A stretch of 64,000 bases of DNA from Zanthoxylum bungeanum (GCA_019454045.1 SKCR01023744.1:1-64000); one strand, 5' to 3'. Positions 10,567 through 21,722 are shown, numbered from the stretch's first letter. Numbers and translations are program-made. Notes: generated by a model from the letters alone, not told the origin.

Positions 10567-10745
10567 GCTTGGCCAAAAGCTTCTAGAGTGTTGATAAAGG
10601 CAAAGACAAAATCATTATAATCTTCTAGGAAGATAAAGGACATATCCCAAAATGTCTGCCTAAATTATGGTAAACGGGATTGCGGAAGCGTGACTGCCGT
10701 TTGGACAAGGCAGACATGAAGGATTTAAAGAAAGGGCAAAGCTCT
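10567..10745 (+). pseudogene. Copia-1 gag, C-terminal part, decayed
   Basis: The sequence resumes exactly where the first gag part stopped and aligns with the zinc-knuckle region of Copia-E (41600-41700). The knuckle is damaged: in the Cys-x2-Cys-x4-His-x4-Cys pattern the second Cys reads Tyr and the His is lost. Confidence 0.7.
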
Positions 10746-11208
10746 GACTTTAAATATGTTTGTCATAATTATGTTTTCTACTAGTATTGAAATTGGATTT
10801 TAGATACTTAGTGAGATACATAAATACGTACTAATGTACGGAATCTGCTATGAGTAGGATACTGACTTCAGTTGAGATTAATCTGCGAATCGGAAATGGG
10901 ACGTAGGTCACTGTTTTACCGTAGATACCTAGGTTTATGAACTACCCTTCAGGTGTGTACCTAAATTTGGAAACTGTTATAATGTGACTAGTTTGACTAG
11001 AAACATTATCTCTATATCAGTGTACAATCCGTTGCGGATTTACCTTTATATTCTAGAACACTAAAGTGTTTTATTATATAAAGATGATATTGAGATAAAA
11101 CACATTAGATGTGAATAAATAAATTTATATTTTGAATATAAATAAATCTCAAACACAGAACATGACAAATAAATATCTCAAACTGATTTGATCATATGAA
11201 ACTTATTA

Positions 11209-11780
11209 GTGGCATTGTTGTCTTGGACACAATTAAACAAGACTCGTATATCCACACTTTTGAAGAGTGGGTACTCGGATTGTTTTGATTCCAATCAAAT
11301 AAAGTCTACGAATATAGTTTATTGGGCAAAGTGCCTAAAACACTATTTACTTGGTAAAAGTGTAAATGCCACCGATCTGTTAGCCCTAGTTCATAGTGAA
11401 GCAAGTGGGCCCATGTCTAGCTAGGCTAGAGTTGGATGTGAATATTTCGTGACCTTTATGGATGTGACATCGTATTATGGTTAAGTGTTTCTTTTGAAAC
11501 ACGAATCGGAAACTTTTAAAGTTTCGACACGAAATAGACAAACAGATTGGCTAAAGTATTAAACCGTCACGGTAAGACCGTAATGGAAAATACTTAACCA
11601 ATAAGTTTCTCGTATACTTGAAAGAGTATAGCATTTTTTCAAATGAGGACCCCTCCCGGAACACGTCAATTTGACGGTGTGTCCGAAAAGGATAAACCAA
11701 ATTTTATTGGACCTGATAAGGTTAATCATGAGTCACTCTGAGCTACCATTTCCTTCAAACGGATAAGCATAAACAATGCA
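11209..11780 (+). pseudogene. Copia-1 integrase, decayed
   Basis: The first 71 codons read NKTRISTLLKSGY, then LLGKSVNATDLLALVHSEASGPMSS, the end of the zinc-binding part and the first catalytic block. The first catalytic Asp is replaced: HSEA stands where HSDV is usual. The homologous core continues with frame breaks to about 11780 and aligns with 42213-42900 of Copia-E. The protease region just upstream (10780-11010) is recognisable only by alignment to Copia-E. Confidence 0.75.
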
Positions 11781-12231
11781 GAACTTATTTTGAATAAGGT
11801 TTCATAATAGTCTGTTTGACAGACTTCATGTTAGATATGAACATGAAAGAAACCCGGTTTCTCACTCCTGATGATTTGGGAATGCTAGGCATAAGTTTGG
11901 ATGATACCAAACTAGAACCCAAATTGGATAAGTGCCAATTGTAGGTTATCCGAGGGATACCAAAGTATAGTACTTATACAACTCACTAAGAGAACAATAT
12001 GATTGTTGCTCACCATGCGTTTTTCTTGAGAGGAATACCGATATACAGTGGTAAGTAGGAGGATAGTAAAACTCGATGAAAATCAGAGTAATACCATTCT
12101 AGGCACCGAGTCCTTAATGGAACATAAACAGTTCATCAAAGATGAAATTGTACCAGTAATCTTCGAATACACAAGAACCGCATAGGTCGGAGAGAGTCAG
12201 AAAACAACCTAGGGTATGAGTTTCTAATCTC

Positions 12232-13060
12232 ACCTCATAAAGATGTCTATCTTATTGAGGAAAATGAACTAACTACGTATGAGGAAGTGATACAAGGTAT
12301 CGACTTCCTCTTATGGCAAAGTGCCATGGAGTCCGAAATGAATTCCATGTAAATCAACCAAGTTTGGATTATAGTTGATGTACCGCAAGGCATTGTGCCT
12401 ATTGGTACTATATAAGTTTTCAAGGAAGACATACATGGAAGGCAACATACCAACGTACTAAGCTGGGCTTGTAGCGAAAGGTATCGTAATCAATATTGTG
12501 ATTGATTACGATGAAACAATTTACCTGTTGCCACGGTAAATCCATTTGGATAATGCTTGCTGATGCTGCATGTTTCATTTATGAAATATGGCAGCTGAAC
12601 GGGAAAATCGCTTTCCTGAAACGGAAACCTTTTGGAGGATGTTTAAAACATCCTAATGATTTTGTCATACCAAAACTAGCAAACAAGGTTTGCAGGTTTT
12701 CGATCCATGGAGGGATTGAAGCAAATATTGAGTTCTTGGAACTATCATTTTGATGTAATCATAAGAGTTTATGATTTAATTCAAAACGAAAATGATACGT
12801 GTGTATATAAGGAGGTTAGTGGGAGCGCACTGACAGTGGCTGTCCTATAAATAATGATAATATATCATTTCTTGGAAATGATATTCCCATAACAACAATT
12901 GGCGAAAGCTTGGCTTTTGAGAAAATTCTCCGTAGAATTCTTGGGAGAAACAACATTTTTTCTAGGAATAAAGATCTACCGGGATAGATTTAAAGTTGTT
13001 GAAGCTCTCCGAGAACTCATACATTGAAAAATATATGTGACCTGGTGTCTCATACTCTTT
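12232..13060 (+). pseudogene. Copia-1 reverse transcriptase, decayed
   Basis: Fragments in three frames match the copia reverse transcriptase of Copia-E in order: a SLWQ-AMESEMNSM-like start, the SIWIMLADAACF-YEIWQLNGKIAFL block (12502-12660), then CVYKEVSGSALTVAVL. The YVDD catalytic site is destroyed: the bases at 12849-12866 include a stop where Tyr-Val-Asp-Asp should be. It is flanked by integrase and RNase H remnants as expected. Confidence 0.8.
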
Positions 13061-13179
13061 GAGCACATGGATTCACAAACAGGCCAATCCCAGTGATAGT
13101 CACTGGATTGATGTTAAGGACATCTGTTAGTATCTTAGAGAACTAAGGATGATGTCTTAAACTATGGAGAAGGAGAACT

Positions 13180-13640
13180 TCAAGTGACTGGGATCACTGC
13201 TGCAAGTTTCCTGACAGATAAAAACGATTATAAGTCACCAACGGTACTATACAGTTTGAATAACGGTACAGTGAGATGGAAATCTTCCATGCAAGATACT
13301 GTTACCGAATAAAATACAAATGCGGGTTATTGCTGCTGCTGAGGCAGCAATTGAATCCATCTGGGTCAATAATAAATCTAATTAGATTAGATATAGTTCT
13401 GTTAGCAGCTGAGCTAGGCGTCAGCACAGGCTAAAGGATTAATGGTCTCATCAACGATCTAGATATATACTTCAATACTCATCTGATTTGTTCAGATCAT
13501 ACATCGTGGCGATGTGATGATCGTATAAATCGTATTAGACGATAATCATGCAAATCTGTTAACGAAAGCACTTTCTCAGCAATTTGAGCCAACCGTACAT
13601 AGTTCGGGTGTAGGACACTCGAGTGACTCTCTATAGGCCA
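13180..13640 (+). pseudogene. Copia-1 RNase H, decayed
   Basis: The segment aligns with 44140-44575 of Copia-E. It includes an AAEAAIESIW-type stretch (about 13335-13370) and a C-terminal end reading like LTKALSQQFEP-TVHSSGVGHS (13560-13625). Stops and shifts occur throughout. It ends directly before the polypurine tract. Confidence 0.7.
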
Positions 13641-13650
13641 AGTGGGAGAT
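13640..13650 (+). other. Copia-1 polypurine tract
   Basis: AAGTGGGAGAT abuts the 3' LTR. The same tract stands before the 3' LTRs of Copia-E (AAGTGAGAGAT) and Copia-G (complement of ATCTCCCACTT). Confidence 0.88.
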
Positions 13651-15635
13651 TGTTGGACAGTTATGACCCATATCGTCACTATTTGTACAGATCACGGTGT
13701 TGTTGTACAAATTAAATATGTGACAGAGGAGATTGCTCTCTTATCATTTGTGATGATAGAAGGTCCTTATGATTTGTTCCTTGATTGAGAATGATATGAG
13801 ACATTATCAGTCTACGAAGGATAAATCATTAATATCCATAGTCAGAGTATTATCGAGATTGGACATCAATAAATGCGTAAAAGACTAGTATTACACTTGT
13901 GCGCGTTATGAGGGCATAACGGCATAGTTCTCATATATTTGGGTATAGGATACTTATGCAAGTGTAATAGGAGATTGGTTTTACCGATGGTACGGAAAAC
14001 ATCTTCGCTCTGGATAGACCCCCTCAGAATTCCATTAGTAGTATGACTATATGTCTATAGAAATCCAAAATCAGGGTAGGTGTATTTGGTCTTAACCTGA
14101 GACTTGCACCGCTAATACTTGCGACAATCAATGTACTTTGGTTTTGGTCGTCCAGGGCTTTAACAGGTTCTGTGTACTCCTTTGCTGGGTATATTGAGAA
14201 TCGTAGTGTATTGAGTGTGATGTCAAGACGGAAGTATCACTCCAGTCATATGGAGATGATGATCGCGCAGGGATACATAACTGGTTCTCTAAAAAGGTTG
14301 CAACCGTCGGGATAATATGACTTGGTCATGATTATCCGATACTAAAGAGACTAGTTGCTTGTCATCTGATATATGCTTCGTACGGGGCAGACACTGGACC
14401 AACCCCAGGCCTTGCATGTGATCATCCGATACTGGATCGAAATACGCAATACTACGTATACTACGCCTGTTACAGATCACTATATTCCTGTAAGGATATT
14501 TCTGGAGAATTGGGTAGGCATGGCGCTTTGCTAACCGTATTGACTGCCAACATATCCAGGGATCTCATGGGTCACTTCCCGAAGATTCACCGATGACGTA
14601 TGACTCGCATTTTATTAATCTGTGATTAATTAGATGAGAGAGAAAATTAATCTGGGATTAATTACGGAGATATTTTATCTGGGATAATATCATTTAAAGA
14701 GAGAGAACGATTAATTTGGAATTAATCGGTAAATTAATATATTCGATATATTAAACGAAATTGGATTTCGACGCGGATTGAAATTAGATTTTAATTCGGG
14801 CGAACGAATTAATTTGGAATTAATTCGTTAGCGTCATGAATAGTAATTTTTCTTGGCATGATTGTTTAATTAAATTAGATTTAATTACGACACAACAGAA
14901 AATTCATTAATTTGGAAATAGCAAACCCGAGCCCGTGATTGTTTGCGAGCGCATTCGCATTTCGAATTCGAGTGCGGCACGCAGGTCAAATCAAGCGTCA
15001 AATCATTAGTCGCATCAAGCATCAAATCGCTAGTCACTTCAAGCGTCAAATCACTTGTCACTTTGAGTGATGTGACTTGATAACTTGAGTGATGTGACTT
15101 GGCACTTGAATGATGTGAATAGTGATGCAAATGGTTGGAGCCTTAAAGGCTTGACTTTTTGAAAGCCAAATTCATGGTAAATGAATTTGAAATTCACATT
15201 TGTGTATAAGATACACAAATTAGAAACCACCTCATCTCTCATCTATTTATCATCTCCTCTCTTTCCTTTTCTTTCTTTATTATTCATGCCCAAAGTGGGC
15301 TGGTGGTATGCTCACTGCAGTGAGCAGTAAGAGAAGAAATGGAATGACTGTGTTGCAAAATTAAGGTGCTAACATACTCCGAAGTTGTCCATCGGTGATA
15401 GGGAAACCCACCTGCGAGCTTCGAACCATTTCACGCGAGCTTGGAGCTTGGATCAAAGCCGAATCTTGGAGAGGAAAGTAGTCCACTGCTGTGAACTGCA
15501 GTGGGCAGAAAAATATTTTTTGTTCGTTGCCGCGTCGCTCAACCGATCGATGTAAGTATTCCGTAACTTCCTCGATTTGTATTCGCAATTATTTCTTGCT
15601 TTGTATTCGATCCTCGGGACCGTAGAACTCCAACA
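13651..15635 (+). mobile_element. Copia-1 3' LTR
   Basis: TGTTGGACAG to AACTCCAACA. It is about 86 bases shorter than the 5' LTR through small deletions, for example around 13745 and 14535. It carries its own palindrome ladder (about 14650-14925) and minisatellite. Confidence 0.92.
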
Positions 15636-15640
15636 CGTTA

Positions 15641-15792
15641 TGTATCGCCGTCCCTCAAGCCACAAACTAGATCTGGGGTGCAGATCTATGCTACCACCCA
15701 AGCTCTGATACTAGGGTCAAAAGGCGTTACGTATCGCCGTCTCTTAGCCCTGCTCTAGGATCTGAGGGTGTTACGTATCGTCATCCCCTCAG
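15641..15792. repeat. hairpin array in LTR C1, right part
   Basis: Right half of unit 3 (CCCTCAAG, pairing with CTTGGGGG at 3681), unit 4 (15721-15746, poorly paired) and unit 5 (15762-15792, CTGAGGG with CCCCTCAG). The near-constant centre reads GTTACGTATCG. Confidence 0.75.
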
Positions 15793-16801
15793 TCCTCTAC
15801 ATGTGCATATGTCCTCTATCCATCAATTCCATACTATCTCAAGTTACATACTAGGGTGAGTTTTAACCTCATGTCCCGAAAAAATATAAAACTCTAGTTT
15901 GAAAATATTTCTTTTCTAAATCACTGTTATCCTAAAAAATAACTGTAAATAAATAATGGCTAACGCCATATGTATTGGAAAAAAGTAAGTCTGAATTCAA
16001 AAAGTTAATAAATAAATTTGAGAAAAAAAGATCCACTCACTGATTCGGAACTTGCCAGTGACGCTTTGAGATGGTTTCAGAACGGCATCTCCTGATGATA
16101 ATCTAGAATTAGCAAAATTCGTTAGTACCAAGGTTGCATTATATCCGTAATTAAAAATATATATTATTTATTCATGATAACTCATCCTCTCTATGTTACT
16201 TATATTTTAGGATGGTCTAATAATTTTACTACACTCGTTTAAGGATCTCTCAAGCTACTTCACAAAACTCCATATTATGCCCCCGATTCATAAACTTTCA
16301 GGCACCAACACTGATTTTGAAAATTCAGTGCGTTTTATCTGGGTTGAATTTGGGTTAAAATTTTAAAGAAATACTCGCTTATGTGTCTATTTTATGTTGG
16401 CATTTATGGATAGTGGTTTCAATTCCTAAAACTCAAGTTATGGACAAAAGTTCAGGGGCTGTGCGACTAGAAAACTGGGCACAGTGGCAGTAGACAGCCC
16501 GACTTCAAAAATTCCGTCCGGTCTCATCTTGAGTCCAAAAATTCTGAATTTTGGATATGTTACTCCCATATATGTCTAGTTACCAAGAAGTTTATGGTTC
16601 ATCGATCGGGCATATAAAAATCAAGTTAGAAGTAATCAAACACAACCTGTATCGGAACGGGACAGAACTGGTTTCATTAATTATCTTCCTTGTTTCGCCA
16701 TCTGATTTAATACATTTAATCCGAAAACGCCCAACAAAATTTCTACTACCATACACACTCTTTATAACATACAAATCATGCTTAATTTATTAATTTGATA
16801 T
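15641..16801 (-). mobile_element. gypsy-type LTR C1, second piece
   Basis: This continues the LTR interrupted at 3693: the junction without Copia-1 reads GGCGTTA-TGTATCGCC, as in C2 at 48477 onwards. It aligns with 48480-49650 of C2 and more distantly with 21750-22990 of D. It is cut off at 16801 by the LTR of element A. Confidence 0.8.
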
Positions 16802-17618
16802 TGACCAGCATAATCACACACGTATAACGCAAGTGCACGTTTCGTTAAAGTAGTATAAAAATATCGATCCCGCGAGGACTTAATTTCTACAGTTTTTATT
16901 AATTATTGATACCATTTATTTATAGGTATCTAATTAAAGGGAGAAATGATTGATTACTTTTGGTTGGTTGAATATCGATTTGCTGAACAAATAAATAAAT
17001 AAAAACACAACAAAACACTAAGTAAAATAACAAAAAAAACACAAATATCTAGGGTCGTGACTCTAGACAATATTATTCTAATGATGAATTGATTATCTTA
17101 TATATGTGTAATAAATCAATTTGCTAACCTGGAACACGATGATATGCAAAATCCTCTGTCGATGGTCAGATGCAAACACCCAAATAACCCAATTAATCAT
17201 ATGTCTATGTTAACCAAGTTACCTGAATTCATTAAGTTCAAGTTCCACAAGTGGATACCCCCACCCGACAGGTATATGTCTATCTTGGAAGGAAATCTAT
17301 TAAAGGATTATCTATCCTCAAGGAAGATCGTGGGATATTGAATCTAAGGCTGAAACCTAAAATCCCTTCATCAAGTTCATTTTAAGTTTACCACATCAAT
17401 TTTATTGGTGGTCAAGCAACAAGAAGCATTAAGCTTAAAATTCAATAAACAAACTAAAGAATTGCCCATTATATAATTAAATCAATTATTAAGCATGTGA
17501 ATATTATGTTTTATCACTTCCCTAGAATAAAAATAAAATACTAGGGTTAGAGGATCCACCTTTACTATTTCTAATTTAGAAATCTCCCTTATTATAATAT
17601 AGAAATTATTAGTTATAT

Positions 17619-17809
17619 TACCAACTGACCGTATAGGTGGTATCTTGATTAAATTAGATTTTCAATTAAGTCTAACCGACCATAAATGCGGTGTTATCAT
17701 TTATCCATAAATCAGCCATATAGGTGGTAATTATCTGTCACCTAAAGACCGACCATATAGGCGGTGTCATATTATGTCAAATAAATAAAATCAGCCATTA
17801 AGGCGGTAT
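17619..17809. repeat. quasi-palindrome array in LTR A
   Basis: Five units share the centre GACCATATAGGCGGT or a close form, at 17619, 17673, 17709, 17747 and 17790. Flanking arms change together: TACC with GGTA, TAAC with GTTA, AAT with ATT, GAC with GTC. The other LTR repeats the array at about 37013-37205. Confidence 0.75.
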
Positions 17810-18072
17810 AACCTTTAGTCCATATTATTAAATTATAATTTCCATATTATAATTAAGGGAGATTAATCTAAAATAAAATAATAAAAGATCACCCTTCCCC
17901 CTGCGAAAATTTAACTACTAAACATAAAAGAAAAGAAAAGAAAAGAAACTATTACTATTATTAAAATAAAAATACATAATTAAAATACTGAAATTAAATA
18001 CAAACAAGATGAAATCCTTAAATTTCTTACAAAAACCTAAGGAAAACATGAGAATTATAAATGAAATGACTT

Positions 18073-18082
18073 GGTATTTATA
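18073..18082 (-). promoter_or_regulatory. TATA box of LTR A
   Basis: The minus strand reads TATAAATACC, about 400 bases inside the LTR from its 5' end, a usual U3 length. A 12-base tandem repeat lies just upstream. Confidence 0.6.
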
Positions 18083-18121
18083 GGAAAAATTTTGCCTCCC
18101 CAATTTCTACACAAATTGCTC

Positions 18122-18177
18122 CACCAAACATGACACCAAATATGGCATCAAACATGTCACCAAACATGGCACCAAAT
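18122..18177. repeat. 12-base tandem repeat in LTR A promoter region
   Basis: CACCAAACATGA and close variants repeat about 4.7 times, immediately upstream (minus sense) of the TATA box. The matching part of the other LTR is deleted. Confidence 0.85.
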
Positions 18178-18474
18178 CCTCAAGCATGTTTGGTTGAAGT
18201 TTGACGATTTTTATTTATTTATTTGTTTTGAAAATGACTTTAATAATTACACATAACACACTTCCTTCCGGATATTCATCAATTTCGAGTGTCAAGTCCA
18301 TTTTTTTGCCCTTATTTGTTCCATATTTCATCTTAAATGATTCAATTGAGTCCCAATATTGTTTTATCTGCAAAATAAACTAAAATACATCAAAACATTC
18401 ATCAAACTAGAGAAACTAAACAAAATATTAGGTAAAAGGGGCAGCAAATAGTAATATATTTTCTGCTCATCACA

Positions 18475-19703
18475 CCCCCAAACCTAACATTTTTCTAGTC
18501 CTCGAGCAAAACAATAAAATACAATACAATAAACAATTAAAATTAAACAAAACCACTTTCGTAGGGATCACAGTTGCATTTAGCGTATGCAACAAGCCTT
18601 AAACCCCTAGGTGTCCTTAATGGACGAGTTGTAATCTCGTGAGGATTTATAGTGACGATACCCACAAACGTCAATCTAATACACACAAAAGCAAAAAGAC
18701 AAGAGAAAAGAGAATAAATAAGTTAGTAACTAAACATGTGAAACTTCTTATCCAAGTTAATAGTTGTTTTTTCTTTCTAAATTACCAAATAAGTAAATTC
18801 TCTGGTTATTTTTACCATTCTTCATATACACAACCAACAAGGTATTAATCAAGTCATTGTGCCCAGAATATTCATAAGTGTAGTTGAAAAGAGAGTAATA
18901 TTTTTGTCATAAAGTTATATCAGAATTCATACCTTTTTAGCAATGAATTTTTTTCTCTTTGCTTTTTTTTTTTCTTTTTTGTGTGCATAAAATAAAGAAA
19001 GCAACATCTTCAATCTATGTAATGAGCTTTGGGCTAGTGACTCCCAAACTAGTTGGCTTTAGGGCATTAGGTGTTAAGACACCCCTACGAACTTAATTAC
19101 TCAGATTTCAGTTGTTTCTTTTTATTTTTATAACATCTTTGAATCATGTAACGAGCTTTGAGCCAGTGACTCCCAAGCCAGTTGGCTTTAGGGCACTAGA
19201 TGTTAAAACACCCATACGGATTTAATGACTCGGATCTCAGATGTTTTTAATATACACACTGTTTTTTTTTCTTTTTCTTTTCTATTGCTTTTAGATGCTT
19301 CCTCCAATTAAAATAGAGCACTGAATATTACAAACTAGTCAATTACAATACATGTCCGTATGTTACCATGCATGTTGATAATACCTGTCAACTGAGCATA
19401 TGAATATCTATTTTAGTCAGTTTTATGGAGAATTCACAAATTAAATAATTCAAAAGGAAATAAACAAAAATTAACTTGTTTCGAAATAGGTTAAGATACG
19501 TCTCAGGAGTGGAAATTCCTTGCACAACTATCTCACACAAATTTCAACTGATTAATCAAATTAAAATCACAAAAATAATTTTTTTTTTAAATTTTTGTAA
19601 AAGTTTTAATTTTTTTGAATTTTTTGAAATTTTTAGACTAAAAATAAAATAAAAATAACACAATAGAAATAAGATACTAGTTAACTATTTCCCTCCCCCA
19701 AAC
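18475..19703 (-). other. element A polypurine tracts and 3' spacer
   Basis: No gene is seen. At 18475-18485 the minus strand reads TTAGGTTTGGGGG directly before the LTR, the functional-type purine tract. At 19689-19703 a second tract reads TTTAGGTTTGGGGGAGGG after GGAGACAATGTC. The spacer is related to 31880-32920 in element B, including a shared CCACTTTCGTAGGGATCAC. A paired tract of this kind recalls Athila/Tat-type elements. Confidence 0.7.
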
Positions 19704-19800
19704 CTAAATGAGACATTGTCTCCAATATCTAAAAAAGAAGAATAAGGGTTTAGAAGATATTACCTGGTTAGCGCGGATTTGACAATTACTTGTATAAAAA

Positions 19801-20454
19801 TTAGTGATTAAGATCTAAATCCAATCTGCACTTCTTTCCATGATCGCTAGCAGACAAGTTGAACTTGGAAACAATGGGGTCGATTTTTGGTTCATAAGCT
19901 AAGAGTTGGTCGATTAAGTCATCGGCTTTTCTCACAGTTAGGAATATGTCTTTTACCGGTTTGGAGATAAGCCCAAGTTTGTTAGCATCTATAAGAAATA
20001 CAAAAAAGAAATCGAAAAATCCATCCACATTAAATTATCCAATGGGATTCTGGTGGATGTTTAAATTTTCCCAAGATGCAACTGTGAATATTTCTTCCAA
20101 CGTGCCTAACCCGTATGGTAAAGAAGTGAAAACGTCAGCTTGATTGACCATTTTAATGAGTTGTTCAGACATTCCTGAGACAATGCATTCCTTTCCGTTT
20201 TAGTCTCCGATGAGGTTTGTCTCTGCTAATGGTTTTGGAATGATTCCTAATGCATGGCTGCCACCTTCTTGCATGAATTTTGAAACACATCCCATTAATC
20301 CAAGATTGCCACTGCCATATACTAAGTGCATGTTTCGTTTAGCAATAACTCTCCCCAATTCCTTTACGGCCTCCATAAATTCTGGTTTGGTCCCAGAGTT
20401 AGACCCACAAAACACACAGATATGAGTAACTTGTCACTTGGAAGTGGTTTCCAT
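19801..20454 (-). pseudogene. LOG-like cytokinin-activating enzyme, captured intronless copy
   Basis: One uninterrupted frame of 217 codons plus stop has the length of plant LOG proteins, which cleave cytokinin riboside 5'-monophosphates to free cytokinin. It shows ICVFCGSNSG (residues 12-21), VYGSGNLGLMG (45-55), a GG-x-HALGIIPKPLA stretch (64-77), the catalytic-type motif LPYGLGTLEE (112-121) and NVDGF near 142. The usual PGGxGTxxE has Tyr for the first Gly, and a lysine-arginine pair expected before it is not evident. In-frame stops are at codons 7 (20434-20436), 85 (20200-20202) and 140 (20035-20037), with no frameshift. Plant LOG genes normally have several introns and none is here, so it derives from mRNA. 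It lies in element sense between gag and the purine tracts. The family call is firm; present function is unlikely. Confidence 0.88.
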
Positions 20455-20885
20455 TTTTCTCTTATCTGAATTTTTATCTTGATATCAGCATAGAAGAGAG
20501 GAATGACGAGCTGAATTTATAGATCTTGAAAAAGGTGAGTAATATAGCACTAGTACCTGTCAAATGACAATGAACCTTAAAATAAATCGTGAAAGTCAAA
20601 AAGTATAGATCTTGTTGTAGAAAATAAAAGAAAATAACAAAATCAAATCAAATCAAAGTAATTATTAAGGCAATGGAATTGTGTACGTTATACGCCACTC
20701 GTTTAGTAATTCATCAGGAAGCGTCTTAAGAATCCATTCCGTACTCAGCCAACATCAATGATTTAGCTCTCATCTTTTGATTGACAAACACCATTCTTCT
20801 TATCTTACTTTGCCTTAAATGCTCCGTTTGTGATTTTTCCTAAAAATATCACACAAAATTAAAAATTCTACAACATGTATACACA
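20455..20885 (-). other. unassigned stretch upstream of the LOG-like sequence
   Basis: No gene is recognised. It separates the gag remnant of A from the LOG-like start codon and may include captured 5' sequence. A TATA-like TCTATAAATTC lies at 20513-20523 on the minus strand, about 60-70 bases before the ATG. The last bases AAATA before 20891 are the target duplication of D. Confidence 0.5.
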
Positions 20886-21538
20886 AAATATGTAACATCC
20901 TTGATATGGGAAGTATTAACGACAGGGGATAGTAGTACTAACCGCATAAGCCTATGACTTCCTGACTATATTCTAAGCTATTCAAATGCAATGTCATGCA
21001 TGGAGACCATAACTCGACTGAACAATATAAATACTTTTACTTTAATTAACTATGTATTTAAAATATCATTTTCTTACAACTCTTTAATAGTTATCTATGC
21101 AAACTTGTATGACACTAACAAATGCATATAACTACTTTGACTTTGAACTAGACTCTTATGTTTTGTGACTTTGTACTGGTGGACTCTATCCCTAATGGCT
21201 GCATCAGTATCCGACCTCTCGAGCTCGTCCTCTAAGAAGCCTGTAAGATACAAAAAACTGAGGTGGGGGTTAGATCGCTATTCGATCTAAGTGAGTGGAC
21301 ATGAAACTGAAAACCTCAAAACAAAACATGAAATCTTTAAAACTAAATCTTTAGAAAAATCACTTTATATGAAATCTCTTTTATGAACTTTCTGAAAATA
21401 GCTTTGAATATATGGTTTCTAAAAATTGTTTACTAAAATCTGATTTCTAAAAACTGTTTACTAAAATCTAATTTCTGAAATCTAGGTACTGAAATCTGAA
21501 AGTTGTGTACTGAAAGTCTGAAAACTAAAAACTACTAT

Positions 21539-21722
21539 ACGTCTAGGAAACCGACTCAACTGGACGTATCCGGGAATAATCAACCGAGTCTCTAAAGCTG
21601 GTGACGCCCAGGAAAATGACTCAACTGGACGTCTCTGAAACTGGTGATACCCTATGCCCAGGAAAACGACTCAACTGAACAAAAAGCCCTATGTATAGGA
21701 AAATGACTCAACTGAACATAGC
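21539..21722. repeat. constant-loop hairpin array, D 3' LTR
   Basis: Four units share the loop GGAAAAYGACTCAACT. Arms: ACGTCTAG/CTGGACGT (21539), GACGCCCAG/CTGGACGTC (21603, imperfect), ATGCCCAG/CTGAAC (21653, poor) and CTATGT/ACATAG (21689). In the minus-strand transcript the array lies about 2 kb downstream of the TATA box, in R/U5. Confidence 0.8.

Larger units (their letters stand above)
3694..15635 (+). mobile_element. Copia-1, complete decayed Ty1/copia element
   Basis: Both LTRs begin TGTTGGACAG and end CCAACA, and the element is flanked by the 5-bp duplication CGTTA (3689-3693 and 15636-15640). The order is LTR, Met primer site, long leader, gag, integrase, reverse transcriptase, RNase H, purine tract, LTR. 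This is copia order, since integrase precedes reverse transcriptase. The 2 kb LTRs, long leader and protein style suggest the Angela/BARE group. All frames are broken, and a solo LTR sits in gag. Confidence 0.93.
16802..18474 (-). mobile_element. element A 3' LTR
   Basis: On the plus strand it reads TGACCAGCATAATCA to GCTCATCACA and aligns with 36194-37379 over its first 1.2 kb. The purine tract at 18475 fixes the minus orientation. A TATA box lies at 18073-18082. Confidence 0.87.

Noticed and set aside
10392..10586. 64-codon frame with GC-rich composition at the end of the solo LTR
   Set aside because: It crosses the LTR end and target duplication into gag in a frame unrelated to gag.
19700..19800. 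GT...AG intron-like segment just after the LOG-like stop on the minus strand
   Set aside because: The interval between the GTAATATC and the TTTTTTAG is only about 35 bases, too short for a plant intron. It is better explained as the run-up to the purine tract.
19801..20454. LOG-like copy as a LINE-mediated processed pseudogene
   Set aside because: No poly(A) tail follows the stop on the minus strand and no flanking duplication was seen. Its placement between gag and purine tract, in sense, favours capture by the LTR element.
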